Origin: Cavia porcellus
Taxonomy: Eukaryota > Chordata > Mammalia > Rodentia > Caviidae
Assembly (NCBI RefSeq): GCF_034190915.1
Contig: NW_026947506.1
Coordinates: forward strand, 30,917,748 to 30,981,747
DNA length: 64,000 nt
Reading direction: 5' to 3'
Shown: in pieces, positions 42,201 to 57,200 of the stretch
How positions within the stretch are numbered: the first letter of the stretch is position 1
Layout: every line of letters starts with the position of its first letter
Program-made: the position numbers and the translations under genes
Notes under the pieces: model-generated
Told to the model about the DNA's origin: nothing
Seen by the model: the letters and a program-made list of their open reading frames with translations, nothing else
Databases searched by the model: none

Positions 42201-45200
42201 ACACTAGAGCCATGCCCCGCCCACTCCCTCAGTGTACGTACCTGGTACTGGTAGAGCTGACGCATCAGCGGGCAGGACAGGAAGTGGCTGCGGTGCATGG
42301 CCATGGCCAGGGCCCCACCATGTGGGGAGCCCAGCAGCGTGGCCATTGCCTGCAGGAGGCGCACGGTAATGCCCAGCACCTCAGGGTTCCCCTGACGGAC
42401 TCGGGCTAACTCCTGGCCCAGGGCCTGCTGCAGTGCAAGGGCAAGGGGCCGGGGGCTGGAGCTCTGCCACCGTGGGTCAGGACTCAGCGGGAAGATCTGG
42501 AAGGACAAGACAGGGATCAGGAGGGGGAGCACCCCTTCTCAGATCTCTGTTCCTTTGTGGCCCAGAGCTCTTGCAACCTGTGTTGCCGAGCAGCAATGGA
42601 CTCCACACCCAAGGAGCTGCCCCTGGAGCCTGTCAAGTGCCTACAAAGGCTCTCCACCAGGGAGGAATGACATGGGTAGGGCTTGCATGAGAATAGGTAC
42701 CAGTACTGGGCATTTGGGGAGCCTTGCACATCCTGGCCTCTGCAGATAGAAAATGGAGGGCTGAACAGAAAGGCGTGCAAGGGCAGCAGTAGGAGATTCA
42801 GAGCAGCATGCCACCCTCTCCCACATGTAAGCCTGCACCTGGGGGTGGACACGCGTGTAAAGTCACTATGTGTGAGGACACATATGTGCAGGGCCCAGCA
42901 CAGCAGCATCAGTACCTGCAGGAATATGCCGGCCAAGTCATCCTCAGGACCCAGCACTCGGACCTGCATCCCTGCCCGAGTCCTGCCCTGGCCTGCAGGG
43001 TGCTCTGGGCTACTCTTCGGTTTCGGTGCCTCTGTACTGTCTAGATAAAAGGACATCCCCACAGGCTAGGAAACTGACCAGCTCTGGTAGGCCATCCCTG
43101 AGGACCAGCACAGTCCCACCCAAGGCCATCACCAGAAAGAAGAGCTGATTCCCATGCCCGGAAGGTCAGCACTTCATGCACCCCTAGCTCTGACCAGGTC
43201 TACAGACTTAAAACAGGGGTTCCAAGCTGGGCACAGGTAAGTGCCAACCAAGGAAGCAGTGGAGAGGTCTGTGTGGCCAGACGCCAGGGATATGGTGCTG
43301 GGGCTGGGTGGGGCTGGTACCTCGCCGAGGGGGCAGGGAGGCCGTGAGCAGGGAGTGGAAGGTCTGGCCTCCGGACGCGCCTCTCTCATGCTGCACCTCC
43401 ACCAGGTGGGCCATGTAATCTGCAAGGCAGCAGCTGGTCACAGCCGCACATGGACAGCAAGCACTTCTTCCCCTAGGAAGCTGTGTGAGGAAGCCTCACA
43501 CGTGCCCAGGGAGTCCTGAGAGCTTCCCCAGGCTGCAGAAGCCGAGTGACAGGATCCCCACCAAGGTGGTATCAGCATCCAGAACCCCTCGCTTCCCAGG
43601 GCCTCAAGATAATTCCCAAAGGGACTCCAGTGAGGGAAGCGGGGACCAGGCCTGGACTTTCCACACCCCACCTATGCCACCTGCAGCTCAACCCCATCAA
43701 CCTGTGCCCAGGCCGCATGGGGGCTAGTTGGCCCTGGGGCGCTTGGTCAGTCAAACACACAGATTGTGGGTGCTCACTCTTGTCCATGATGTTCTGTTCC
43801 AGGGTCTGGGGGTCATGGGCTACTGCCTGGTCCAGGTACTGGAGGAGTTTGCTCATGCTGGACACGGGGATGCCAAAGGACTGGACGAAGAGCAGCAGCT
43901 GCTGGGGCTCCAGGTCCTGTAGGGCTGTGGACACTGCTCACTCAGCAGCCCCCTGGGATCTGGGCCCAGCCCCTATTCAGTCCCCTACCCTGGAAGATTG
44001 GTCAGCAGGGGCTGCTCAGAAGGCTCACGGCAGTGCTATGGTCCCTGCAGTCAAGCCACTCTCAAGCCACATGGGCTCCAGTGGTTCTCTCACGCACTGG
44101 TGATGGCATCATGAAGGTTCACAGCTGGCAGGAGACTCCCTGGGGAGTGTCCTTCCTAAGCATCCAAACCAACCCACTCACTCACTCACTCGGGTCCCCT
44201 CCCCTGCAGAGGGGCCAGCCTGATGGGTCCTGCTAGACCCTCCTCTTCCCATTGCAGCTTGCCTGAACTCTTGAAAGCCTTCAAGAACAAACTCCAAGGC
44301 CCAAAACTGTCCTCTTCCTTCTCAATCCCTGGCCATTTAACTTCCTTCCCAGGAGGCACTCCCAACCCAACATGACCAGGGCAGCTGGGTCTGGGTTGAC
44401 TACAACTCTGAGCCTCTGCTGGTCATGTGGGCACTGGAAGCCTCCCAGAAACCCAAGGGCTCATAGGTATCAGGCACAGGCCCTTCCCCTCTCCCAGTCC
44501 TGGCCTGGTGCATACCAGCATCCACCAGGCGGGGCACCTCAGAGCGGATCATGCGGAGCTTCAGCCAGTCAGGCAGCAGCAGGGCCTCCTCGGATGTGTC
44601 CACCAGGAAGGCGGTGGGCAGTGGCTGCTTTTCCGGGAACCAGATGTCCAACAGTTCATAGAACTCACTATCACCAGCTTCCAGAAAGATACAGGTGAGC
44701 AACCTTCTCCTCCAAGGGCCTGACCCCAAGGAGGACCAAAGGCCAAAGCTGGCATAGCCTGGAGGCCCCTCAGGCCTATCCTCCTTACATAGGGAGAAAC
44801 AGGCTTATAGGAATTGGGAAGACTCAAATGCTGATGATGACCAACTGCCTAACGCTGGGTCTGAATCACTTTGGGGCAAGCACAGCACCCACACACATAC
44901 ACATACAGGTGAGAAAAAAGGCTCTAAGAGATGGATCTGCTTCTTGAGAGTCCCCTGTCCCAGAGAACTTGTGCCCACAGCACAAGAAGCATGGCCAAGC
45001 CAGCTCCCTTCTAAACTTCCTCTCCACGGGGTTAAGGGTGGGATAGTAAGGCCAGTCTTTTCCCTCCCCTCCCCAAGAGTGACACAGTGGATATACACAC
45101 GTGGCTGGACACCCTCACTGCTGCCTGGTGGGACCCATTCTGGCACAGACACCCACATGCACAAGCTCCCCAGCAAGGGGGTCCTGCCTTCCCCTGCTTT

Positions 45201-48200
45201 CCCAGGAGTGATCAGATAAGTGGTGGAACAGACACAATGGCCAGGAAAGAAAAAAGGAAACGCTGCTGGCCAGAGGGCTCACCTAGCCCAGGACACAGCT
45301 GCCAAACAGGGAAGAATCTGACCCTCCGGACAGACCCTCCCTGGCCAGTGCTGCTTACCTCGGGGTGGGCCCAGTGTCAACAGGATGACCATGGCATGGA
45401 CCACGAGGATGTGCATGGTGGCTGTCTCTCCACTGGCCCAGCGCAGGAAGACTTGGTCCTGGGACTCCGACTGTTGAGAAAGGACAGCGGAGTAGAGGCC
45501 AGGTGCCTTGGGAAGCCAGGAGCCAGGGGCCAGGGGCCAGGGGCCAAGGGTTGCCTTACCCAGCTATAGACCTCCTCGCCTTCTTTGCTCTTGCGCATGC
45601 GCCTCACGTAGCGGGAAAAAACAGAGAGCAGGGCGCTCAGAACTGCATCAGAAGTGGCGCTGCAGGAAAGCTTGGAGAAGAGGTGTGCCATGATGGTGGA
45701 GCGCTCCACAACCAGCCGGGCTACATCCTGGTGAGACAAGGGCTGTCAGAAGGTCTGTGGCCACTCTCTCCTCTCCGTACACCAGCCCAGCAGCTGGCCA
45801 TGACACCACGTGACCCTGAGCAGATCACATGCTGCACTGTGAAAGGAGCACCTGAAGTGTCCCCAGCAACACACAGGATGCTTGGGCAAGGCAAGTGACA
45901 GCACCGGGGAAGGGAGAGTTCATGGGCTTCCTCAGACTCTTAAGAGGACATGGTGTTCAGAGAGAAGGTTGATGATGGCCTTGAAAGTGGATGCTGTTGC
46001 AGCCCTCTGCCTGCCACGGGGTAGAGAGGAAGTGGTGTATGGGCTCAGGGCAGAAACAGATCACGGATACCACCCACCGACAGCAGAAACAGTCTTCATG
46101 GCCAAAAAAAAAGGCTACCACGATCCATCCAGACATGACATTTACACCCAAGCAACAGTGCTGAGAAGCCAGGCCGTGAGCCACCCCAGGATGGACACTA
46201 GACCAGAGGTTTGAAAGACAGAGGCAGGCCTGGTTTGCAGCCCCTGGAAGGAATCCAGGCTGGGGAGGAAGCCCCGTTCTAGGGACTACGATTCACTCAC
46301 TTGCGCCCTCACCCACCCCAGCCCTGGTCCAGGAACTTGCGCCACCCTGCAATCTGGCTAGGGAAGCTGACCGGAAAGCCAGGTCAGACACTCAGGGGAA
46401 GATAGCATAGAGGGCTCCAGTTGTCCTCTGTACCAGAGTGAGAACACGCTGCAGCCCCCTCAAGTTGTCAAAACCCCCCGGACATAGCAGGCTCCAGCTC
46501 CTGCATACTCTTCCCAGGGTAGGTCCCCACACATCCCACTCTGCTCACCAGGGCCAGGTCACTGTGTGGGCCCTGCTCCTCTACTGGCATGTGCTGGGAC
46601 AGGTAAACCAGGTAGGCACTGATGGTCTGAGGGTCAGTCTCCATGTGGATGGCCTAGGGAGGGAGGGCATCTGAGCTGGCTCCTGGGCTGTGTTCCTACC
46701 ACCCGCCTGCCCTCCATGCCCTCCACACCAGGCCCTCACCTGCTGCAGTGCTAGAGCGGTGGCAGCCCGGACGCTGTCAAACAGAGGCAGCCTTGGCAGG
46801 TCCCGCAGAAGCCACTGGTAGTCCTGCAGCGCACCCGCCTCCCCCGAGTCCTCCTCCATGGGGAGCTCCTTCTCCTCTCTGTCCCGAAGCCCACCCTCCG
46901 AGAGCACCAGCGACAAGCCCTGTGGGAATAGGTTTGCAGAGCTGAGCCGAGACAGTTACACCTCTCGGAGCCCTGTGCAGGAGATACAGTGCTTTCCAGG
47001 CACCATGAGTAGTAGCTGCAGGTTCCCTCAAAACACCTGTTGGACACCTTTCTGTGTGTGCCTGGGCAGAGGAGCAAGCTGGGGGCCTCAGGCATCTAAG
47101 CACAGGTTCTGCTGGAAAGCCACACCCTCGGGCCCTGCTCGGTGCCACCTGAGAGGGGGCAAGTATCAACCACACTTGTGCTTCGCCTCATCAACCTGAG
47201 AAGGGCCAGGGGAATGACAAGGGGCCGTGGTTCTTCCACACTGTACATCCCCACTGCAAGTGCAGGGTCTGGAGGCACTAAGTCTCCATGTTAAAAGCAG
47301 ACAGTGAAGGGGCTGGGATTTAGCTCAGTGGCATAAGCACCTGCCTTGCAAGCAGGCAGTCGTGAGTTCGATCCCTGGTACCCATAAAAAGGAAAAAGAC
47401 AAAAAAAAAAAAAAACCAAAACAAAACAAAAAAAAAACCGACAGTGAAAGCCGGAGAGGGACAGAAGTGGAGCCTGCACACATGGGGACACAAAGGCCCA
47501 GGCATTCCAGCTGTGCGCACCTTCATGGCCAGCACGCGGGAGGCCACCTGTGAGGAGCCAAGGCGTCGCAGGAAGTAGTCCAGCACCTCGCACGTGGTCT
47601 GCTCGTCAGCCTTCGGGCCCAGCAGCAGGTCCTGCAGGCGGCCCAGCAGCTGCTGCTGCTTCTGCTGCCTCTGCGGAGGAGAGGAGCTTCTCAGGGGACA
47701 GGGAAGCCTGGGAGGGCCGGCTGGGGTGGACTGGCAGAGCACCTACCTGCCGCTTCTTGGCTTTCTGTTCCCGGCTCTCGCCCTCGTCCTCTTCCTCCCC
47801 TGAAGTGGGGTCATCGGCAGCATCGTGCAGTAAGAACTCGCACAGGCACTGCACAGGCAGCACATCCAGCGAGCCCTCGCTCGACTGTACCAGGTCGGCC
47901 AGCCAGGGCATGGACTGCGAGGAGGCCTAGGCAGATGACAGTGGTGACCTGAGCTAGGACCCTCAGCTCAAACCCGCCACCCCTGCCCCACACTCTCCCA
48001 CCAAGGCCAGATCTCAAGCTGTCCTCTGTGGGGCCATAGGCAGAGACCTGTGAGGAGTCAGAGGCCCAGCACTGAGCCAAGATGGTGCCTTGTAAGCCCT
48101 AGAGGCCCACACAGCAGTGTCCAGGGGTGCCCTGCCCTTACAGGCAGGTGCATTCTGAGAGCCCAGCTCAGCCTGAGCCCTCCTCACCGCCTGCTCTCTA

Positions 48201-51200
48201 CCTCCAGAGCCTCTCGTCAGGGCGCACCTGCCTCTGGATGATGTTGAGGAGGAAGTCAGGGTTGCGGCTGCGACACAAGAGGTGCCCAAGACGCAGGGAC
48301 TGGTTGAGACCCTTCACCTGTTCCAGGATATGAGGAGGTGGCCTCCGGGGGGGACCCCTGTAGGTCATAGAGGACATGAGAGTCAGAAAACTACCTGCAA
48401 AGTACTTCCCAAGCAAATAGTGATGGGCAAGGGCAAGGAAGCCACTGCCCCCTCCCAGCCCTGCTTCTTATAGTAGCTGAGACCCTGGGACTGATCCCAG
48501 GCACAACTCAGCTATTTCCGACCTGCTCCACGGAGACGGCACCAATGCAGCAGGGTCTGGGCATGGTGGGGCTCAAGGTCAGCAAAGTGTTGTTGGCTGT
48601 CCCTGTCCTTCCACTCATCCGACCCAAGCCAACCATGTGCCACAAAGATCTACTCTGCCCTGGGCCTCAGGGTAGAGGCAAGGAGGTGGGCAAGGAGGTG
48701 GGAGCATACTGGGGATCCAGGCTGGTGAGCTGTGACAGGAGGAGGCTGCTGCTCTCGGTGATTGTTTGCTTGGTGGATGCAGCAGCCAGATGGCCCTCAA
48801 ACGCTAGGATCTCTTGCTTCTCTCGCTGGGAGATCTGCAGCTCCCGGTTAATCATCTCCGTACGGGTCTCCTCATCCGTCAGGGTGCACGGTGGGTAGGA
48901 GTAGTTACTGAGGACCGAGTAAGGTGGACCTTGTTAGCCTGCCCCTGCCTAGGCTGGAGCCCACCAGGGAATGCTCACGTCACGCAGGGTCAAGGCTTGA
49001 AAGGCTGCCACTGCCTAGTGCATGGTCTGAGCCACTAGGTACCCTCTAGGCTGGTGACAGTGCCACCAGGCCAAGCCCAAGAACCTGGTATGAAAGAGCA
49101 GCCACCTCTTTCCATGGTGACACCACAGAATCTCCAACACCAAGCCCAGCTGGTATCAGATTCCCAGTCTTGAGCAGGACACCCACTCTCATGTCCCACA
49201 CCATGCTGGAATCCTCATCTCTACCACAAGCCCCAACAGGCCACCCACACCTGGTAGTCTCTAAGGGCAGGATTCGCTGGCAGGGACCCATGGTTCAGCT
49301 CCTTCCATGTCTCAAAACCTGTCTTCCTGTGGTGTCCCTTCCTGAGTCTGTCCCTAACGTCACACATTTAGGCTGCTCTGCAGCCACATGAAAGCCTTCA
49401 ATCACGTAAAGGACGCAGCCATGTCTCCCAGCCATAGACCACACAATGCCACCCACAATATCATGGCTCTACACGGACCAGGTTCTCAGCAACATCACAG
49501 CAGGCCAGGTTCCCACAATGCCATGGCTGCACACAGAACAGGTCCACGCAAGACCAGTCACATCTGGCTCTCGTCTCCATAAACTCATGGGCACACACAG
49601 GTCACATCCCTACAAGGCCACGGCCACATCTGGCCAAGTCCTCACAATGTCATAGCCACACACAGCCTGGTCTCCCCTCCACCCCCCATCACAGTCACAC
49701 ATAGCCTGATCTCTGCAATGTCAGTCTCAGGTTTTACCCTGTTGCGGCCACTGTCCTTTGTGTGTGCCTCTGCTGTCTAGCCTGGCTGCCTGGCAGTCCA
49801 AGCCCTGCCTGGCACCATGCTGTGAGAGCACACCCCACTGAGCCGTGGCCACAGCTCTGCTTGTCCTTTTCAGGCTGTGCTAACCACACTGTGTTTACCA
49901 CAGCTGCTGCCAGGCGGGGCTGCCTGTCTGCTCGGACCCGTCCTCCACCCTGACATCCCTGCTTCCATCACACCGTCCTCAGTCTGACCATTCCTGCCCA
50001 TGTCAACGATATAAGTGCTGTCCAGCACAGCCCCTGGGAAGCCTCCATTCACACTGCCCCTCACCCCACGAAGGGAGAGGGAAGAGACTTAAGTGTGACA
50101 CACTTGGATCAGAACTCAATCCATCAGCAAACAGGCACCAGGGATGCAGCACGCTGAGGCAGGAGACTGGCTCCTCTCAAGCCTGGCCCTGCTCCTCGGG
50201 TACATCCTTAGTCCCTGGCAGAAGCAGCTGACTTACTTGGTCATCACCATCTCCATGAGCATCTTCAATGTGGGGTACTCCTCCCAGGCGGCCAGACCTA
50301 GGGCAAGGAGAACAGAGGGCTGGGCTCCCCACAGGCACCAGGCCTACCATCCCAATGAGTGGCCCCCAAGGAAGAACCATGGACCCATGACCAGGCCTCC
50401 CAGCTGCTAGGACAGGCTCACCGATGTTCTCGGGGTTGAACGCAGCTACGACCAGCAGCAGGGGCCATGCCTTCCAGTAGAGGGTGGAGATGGCAAGGTT
50501 CGGGGGTTGGTACCTAAAGGGCAGGACGTCAACAAAATGGCTCAGACACACAGAACTCAAGGACAGGAAATCACTCCTGGCCAAGGAGCCACAGCATGGC
50601 CAGAGAGACCAGTCCATGCTTTGGGCTGTGATGTTGATGGGATGCCCTAAAACTCCAGGATGCCTATCCATGCCACAAAGACATGCACAAAATCACACAG
50701 CCTGGCTAAAGGTCCATGCCATTCTTAGCAGCTGAGCCCCAGCCATTACTGACCTTCCTGAGACTTAGTTCCCATCTGTTAAATGGGAACAGTGATGGAC
50801 AAAGTAATAAACTCAGTAAAAGGTACCTGTCTAATTCTCTACGGTGAAAGACTAGAAATCTTGGTGTTCTACAATATGCAACTGCAACATCTAAAAACTA
50901 CATACAATCATACCTAAAGCATCGTCTTTACAGACGAAATACAGTCCAGCTATTAGCAAGAATGAAAAAACTCTGCATGACACAGACTTGAGAAATATGC
51001 AAGTAGCCTGTCACGTGAAACGTCAAATTGGAGTACAGCATACACTGGCAATCCAAGAAGGAAATTAAGAAAAAAATCCCCCACCAAGAACAATGAAACA
51101 TTTAAATACAAATTTAATAAAAGACTTTTTAGGCTTACTTAAGAAAAACTACAAAACTGTTGGAAAAAAACACAAAGATCTAAAACAGGAAATACTGCTG

Positions 51201-54200
51201 GGCACAGTGGTACACGCCTGTAATCCCAGCATTCAGGAAGCTGAGGCAAAAGGACTGCCCCGAGTTCGAGGGCAGCCTGGGTTAGTTAACAGCAGAGCTA
51301 CACAGAGAGATCCTATCTCAAAAAACAAAAACACCAGAAATACCCCCATGCTCATGTGTTAAGAGGACAGAGTATTGTATCACTACCAAGATTCCAGTTG
51401 ACTTTTTCCAGAAATTAACAAGTTGACTCCAAAATTCACACAGAAATGTTAGGACTCCCAAGAGCCAACATAACCTAGCACAAAATTGAAGGACTCATAA
51501 ATTTAGAGGCTTCCAATTCTGGAGGCCAGGCTTCCCCAGCCTCCGGGGAGCCGGCGGGCCAGTGCCACAGGCCTTACCCGGGTGGGAGCTGGATGTTCTC
51601 TGGGTGGTGGTAGGTGCACAGGTTCAGAACCGCATCGATCAGCTGGATTCGCTCCACCTTCAGCACTTCCACATCTGCAACACACACAGGCTCGAGCAGG
51701 CCATAGAGCTCCTCCGTGGGCACCAGGACCCAGATGGAGGCATCTGAGGCCAAGAAGGGGCCTGGGTCCAAGTGTGGGGCCGGGATGGGGTGATGACCCA
51801 GAGGCCACAAGTGATGGGACATGGCAGCATGCTTGGGCAGGGAAGGGATGGGGAGAGGGGTACTGGAGCTGTCCTGGAGGACAGGACCATCCTGGAGGGC
51901 AGCTAGGGCCTTGCTGCCATACCACAGGTGTCTGCCCTTGGCCAGTTTAGTACCATTCCACAGTCCCTCAAGAAGAGGAGCAGAAACCAGCAGAAGGTCC
52001 TGCTGTGGTTCCAATACATCAGTAACTCATGGAAACTTGACACAGAGCAAAGGTGAATCCCTGCTGAAGGCACAGAACGATCCTGGATTCTCAGGCCCAG
52101 GTCCCCACCAAGAAAACTTCGGGTCCACAGGGCTATGAAACCCACTGAGAGGCGGCACCACCTGATACAGGCAGTCTGCCACTGTGGGTCCAGGCCTGCA
52201 CTGGTGTCCAGGCTGCTTCCATGGTGTGAAGGGCAGAGTTCAGGGTGGAGCAGGAACCCAGCAGGCCCAGTGGGCACAAAGCCCACAGCAAAGCCCCAGC
52301 AGATGCTCACCATCCGCCTGTATGGCCGCAGCTCGCTTCACAAGGTGGTCAGCAAGTTCCATGGCGTCTGCGGGGCCTAGCGGTAGCTCCCGTGACAGCC
52401 CGATGACCAGGATGCGCATCAGCGTGTCCTCCAGGATGGGGACCTCTGAGCAGAGGCGCAGGAAGAAGCTGTGGGCCGCACAGGGAGAGCTGGCTCTGTC
52501 GGGGGCAAAGCTCCACAGGCCCAACAGTCCAGCCCCAATCTGGCACCCATGCTAGGGACCCCCTGGCCAGCCAGTCAGCTCACTTGCGGTCACTTTCGGG
52601 TGGCCAGTTGTCCCACTTATAGTAGGTCTCAGGCTGTTCCGTGAAGAGCACCTTGTGCAGGCTGTGGGTAAAGCAGGGCCATTAGTCACTCTCCCCACCA
52701 GTGCCCATGGGCTTCGCTTAGAAAGGGAGGTCAAGGGGAAGCTGTTAGGGAGGCCCAGTGCTTGCAGCTGTTCTCCCATGGCACCCCAGGGGGTTCACAC
52801 CCACAACTGGCAAGGCCACGCTGGGCCAGTCATCATGTGAGACAAGTGGCTCCCAGCCACAGGGTCCACCTGGCCCTTAGAAATGACCTGAGATGCTCAG
52901 GGAAGCCTCTGTCCCTCAGCTCAAGACTGCTGGTGTCCACCACCACGCCTGGGGCCCACGGTGGCCATGTCCCAAGATGACAGACTTCTCTCTGGTGAGT
53001 TCTGGTGCATGTCTGAGCCAGTGGCTCTCGGGTAGGTGGCAGTGTGGGTCAAATGACAATGCTGGTGCTTACCAGTGCACATAGTCCTTGGGTGTGAGTT
53101 TGCTGATAGAGGGCACGACGGTGTGAAGCCACCAAACAGCGTCGCGCTGGATGGCGGCAATCTGGTTCTGGAAAGCGCGCAGCACCTCCAGGTCTGTGAG
53201 GGACAAGTAGGTTAATGGTATCTGTGTGAAATCCTTGAGGGACAACAAATGCACACAGGGTCTGGCTCAAGGCTAGACTGGGAGCGAGGTTAGACATTAC
53301 AGCTGACCCAGGGCCTCCCAGGCCATCCACAGTGAGGGAGGTAGAGGGAAGACAGGAAGCCTTAAATGTCTAATGACCTCTGCCAGTCTCTTCAGGGGTC
53401 CCTCGGCCAAACTTTTCCTGACCCAGGCTGACTGACACACTGTCTCCCCCTGCCCTACTGCCAGAGGCCAAAAGGCCCCTGCCAAAAGACAGGGACAACA
53501 TTTCCAGAACCGCCCTCAGTCTCCTCTAGTGGCTGTGCTGAGACTGCACCCTCCTCGCCCTCTACTGGCACCTCAGGGTACAGCAGTAGCCACAGGAGGA
53601 AGTGCCAAGGAGCAACGCCAAAACCCACCAACCCCTCCTCCCGAGTCTTACTCCTCTTCTCTCCTTTGTCCCAGGCAACACCAGCTTCCTTCACCTGCGC
53701 TGTGATGCCCAGCATCATGGACACAGCCAGTACATCTGTGATGTGGACCACGAACCGCTCCTGTAAGCCGAGCACAGCAGAGAGTGGCTGGCTCCTAGAA
53801 GCTCTGGGCCTGGGACCCCGGAACGACACTCGGAAACATACGCATATGCACAGGCACAAGCAGCCAGGGGGTTGTGCAAAGAATCCAGACAGAGCCCAAG
53901 GGCTGTTGTGCCAGGACCACGGTCTGGCGGGAGCAGGCCTTAGGGTCCAAGAGCAGCCAGGCAAGGTCCTCCCAGAGCAAGCACACCCTACCGTGCTCAC
54001 CCACAGGCCACATCATCCAGCCCTGCTCCCATGTCCCTGTGCCCCAGCCCCTCCACTATAGCTCTTCCACACCAGGCCAGGTGCTGTCATCATCCATAAG
54101 GGAGCCCTGTGAGCCTCTGGGCCTCACTGTTGTGACCCTTACTCACTGCTGTTCTGACCACTTAGAAAAGAGTAAAAAGGGTTGTAGCTTGTGGGCACAA

Positions 54201-57200
54201 CCAGGAGCACCAGTTGAGCAAGGCCCCCGGAGAAAAAGAGAGACCTCCAAACCCAGGAGGTCACCGTGGGGACAGAGCAGGCAGAGGCACCTTAAACTCC
54301 ATGTCCAGGTACTGGGGCTCCTTGCGCTCCTGCATAAGGCCAAGGCAGAAGGCCTGGAAGTTTATCTCATGCTTGGTCTGCTTGATGATCTCCCGCAGCA
54401 GGGCCCGTGAGGCCCGGAGGTAGTCATCTTTGCTGGTCAGCAGGTCCTGGAACACCATGGCCAGGAACTGCAACATAGAAAGACCAGGCGGGTGCTGGGG
54501 AGAAGGCCATTCAGGACAGTGCCCTGGACACCACCTCACGCCCACTGTTAGCCCACCACTGGGGCCCTAATTAGCCTTGTGGGAAGCCTCCCTAGACATT
54601 CGCAGCTCCTGAGCCCCAGGCAGATCAGCATGTGAGGTCCCACAGGAGGCTCAGAGACCACCTGCCCCAAAATCATGGGCACCAGTGTCCTCTGCCATGG
54701 TGAGCTCTAAGAGGGAGATGCATCTGACTTCAGTCTTGGCAAACAGTCATACAGCTCTCTTCAGTGGGGGTGTAGAATGACTGGTAGGCATGGAGTGGTG
54801 GGCCAAATAGTGACAGCAAAAATAGCAACAAGCATTCTAGACCTCTGCCCTTGGCTGACCAGCAGCAGGGGCACCTTCCAGGCTTCTGTCCAAGGGGATC
54901 TGAGCCAGGGACCCCACAGCCAGCTCTCCTGAAACTCCTGTTTGGAGACTTTTTTTAAGGGCTCAGTGCTGCTTCCTCAATAAGCTGAGTTTCAGTTTCC
55001 AAAGACAGATTACAAACAACAGTAAAATACTCGCCTCTCCCAGGGCCAAGAGCATTCTCCTACATGGCGCCAGCAAACTTAGCCAGCCTCTCCTAAACAC
55101 TGGATGGTAGACCATGTCAGCACTCCCCTCCAGCCAGTGCCATGCAGACCACTGTGGACAGGGGCAGGGCCAGGCTCCAGGTCCACCAACCCAACTCACC
55201 CATGGGAACCCCAACTCACCTTAGGCGCCAGCTCGGAGCTGTGCTGCAACACAGTGTAGAGGATTTGCATATTGTTGGGATTCCGGGCATTAGAGAGTTC
55301 ATTAAAAATTACAAACTTGATGGTGGTGCCCAGGTTGTCTTTGTGGGCATTCAGCAGCTCCCTAGATGCAAGAACCAGTCACATGGGGAAGAACTAGGCA
55401 GGACATCTTGCCTGTCACCCAGCACCCACCTGCCTGTGGCCCACGGGCTCTGCTCTTCTCACATACCTGAGGCACAGCATGTAGTGGTTCAGGAGCACCT
55501 TGGGCTTGAGGCGGATCTTGATCAGGTGGGAGATGACATCCATGTCTTCTGGGCCGTGTGTGCTGCAGTTCATACACACGGACATCAGCAGGTCCTGGGC
55601 TGGCCGGGTCAGCTGCAAAGGTCAATACAGAAGTGAGCATAAGCCAAAGATGCTAGGCTGCCAGAAGCGTGCCACCGCATGAGACTGGTCAGGGCACCGC
55701 ACCAGGCCCACCTTTGGGTTCTGCAGCCACATCTCCAGTCGCTGTACAGCCAGCAGGCGCACCTCCCGGTAGCCACAAGCAGAGGTGAGCAGCCGCAGGA
55801 GGTTCCTTGAGACGTTGTCGATGGGCTGCCGCCGGTTGAGCTGGTCCCTTAGCATGTCCAGCACATACTCTTCCATGCTCTCTGCGAGGTCATCGTACCT
55901 AGGCCAGAGGGTGGAAGGGAGCAAGGAAGGATGCTGTGCTCCCAACCCGCCTTCCACCCGGCCCCAGCTGGCTGTGTGGTCCACCTACCTGGGCATGAGC
56001 TGGCCCTCCTGTGTGGGGCTCAGCTTCTCCTCAGCGATCAGCAGCTCCGTTTGACTGTCCTCTTCTTCCGTAAGGGAAGGGTGAGGGCTGCTCCCTGCAT
56101 GGGTCACAGGGAGCCCCATGGGGTGGCCTTCCCACAGTCCTGACCTTCTATCAGTGATGCCCCCAACCTCAGCTTCTCTCCCCCTTCCCGAATCTAGATG
56201 CCCCTCCCTGCCCCCAGGTGTCCTGTGTCCCTTACCAGCCCCGAGGTCACCCCCGCTGCGCCCCACTTCCCCTTGCAGCAGCATGCTCTTGGGGGGCATC
56301 CTGGTATTAAATGCGGTCTGAATATTGTCCACAAACGTCCTGCAGTGAGGGCTGTCCACCCAGATTCGCTCCCCCAGCGAGTCTTCGATGTACACCTACA
56401 GGAGCCACAGACTCAGGCTGCAGGCAGCCCACGTCCCCTAGATGCAAAACAACTGTCCCACCAATGGACAGTGCCCCAGAGCCCTCACGAACCCCTCAGT
56501 GCAGGAGGGACAGTGACATGGTACTGGGACCATGAGATGACCCTGCCAGAAGAAGGGATCCCACCCTTCTCTCCCACACTGGGCCCTAGGGTAGGCAGCT
56601 CACCTTGACAAAGATCTCAGGCCAGTTCTCATCCTCCTCGTAAGCAGCCATGAGCAGGTTACAGGCCAGCACAGACACTAGGCTGTTCCCCTTGGCCTTG
56701 AAGTTGATGGAAGCGTCCCGCCTGAGGAGGCTGCACAGAGCCTGCCAGGGAAGCGTGCATGGTCGGTCGCTCTGGGGCCTCATCCACTGGACAACGCCGG
56801 CAGGGGAGGGGAGAGGAGAGGAGCAGAGACCTCACCTCAATGACACCTTCCGTGGCAAAGATGTTGGGTTTGATCTTGGCCAGGTACATGAGGCTCAGGT
56901 AGAGTGTGCTGTCGGGCTTGGCCCGCGTCACCTTTAGCTGCTTCACTGCTCCGCACAGCACGCCCTCAATCCTGTCGTCATTGCCCTCCAGCTCAGCTGC
57001 TTCTATCTCATCTAGCAGCACTGTGGGAAGAACTGGCCAGCAGGGAAGATGGTTACAGCAGGGACAGAGCAGGGGTCATCCACAGCCACTGAGGCACACT
57101 GAACTCAGATACCCCACAGGCAGGTCTGACTGGAGCATGATCCTTTCGAAACAGCTTCCCACACAGGGACCATGGCAGCCCCCAGACGGGAGGGCAGAGA

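Larger units (their letters stand above)
47747..53760 (-). other. INTS1: INTS1 coding exons 11-20 (residues 534-941)
   Basis: Exons: 53652-53760, 53073-53193, 52584-52661, 52311-52468, 51578-51674, 50422-50513, 50237-50297, 48710-48907, 48228-48357, 47747-47926. Landmarks are HITDVLAVSMMLGITAQVKE, QNQIAAIQRDAVWWLHTVVP, LGPADAMELADHLVKRAA, STLYWKAWPLLLVVAAFNPE and LADLVQSSEGSLDVLPVQCL. Exon 20 ends in a highly charged segment (SGEEEDEGESREQKAKKRQ). The phase of each junction agrees with the conserved protein. Confidence 0.94.

Noticed and set aside
45520..45556. Short CCAGGGG tandem next to INTS1 exon 24
   Set aside because: Only about three to four units are present; it is an ordinary small intronic tandem repeat.
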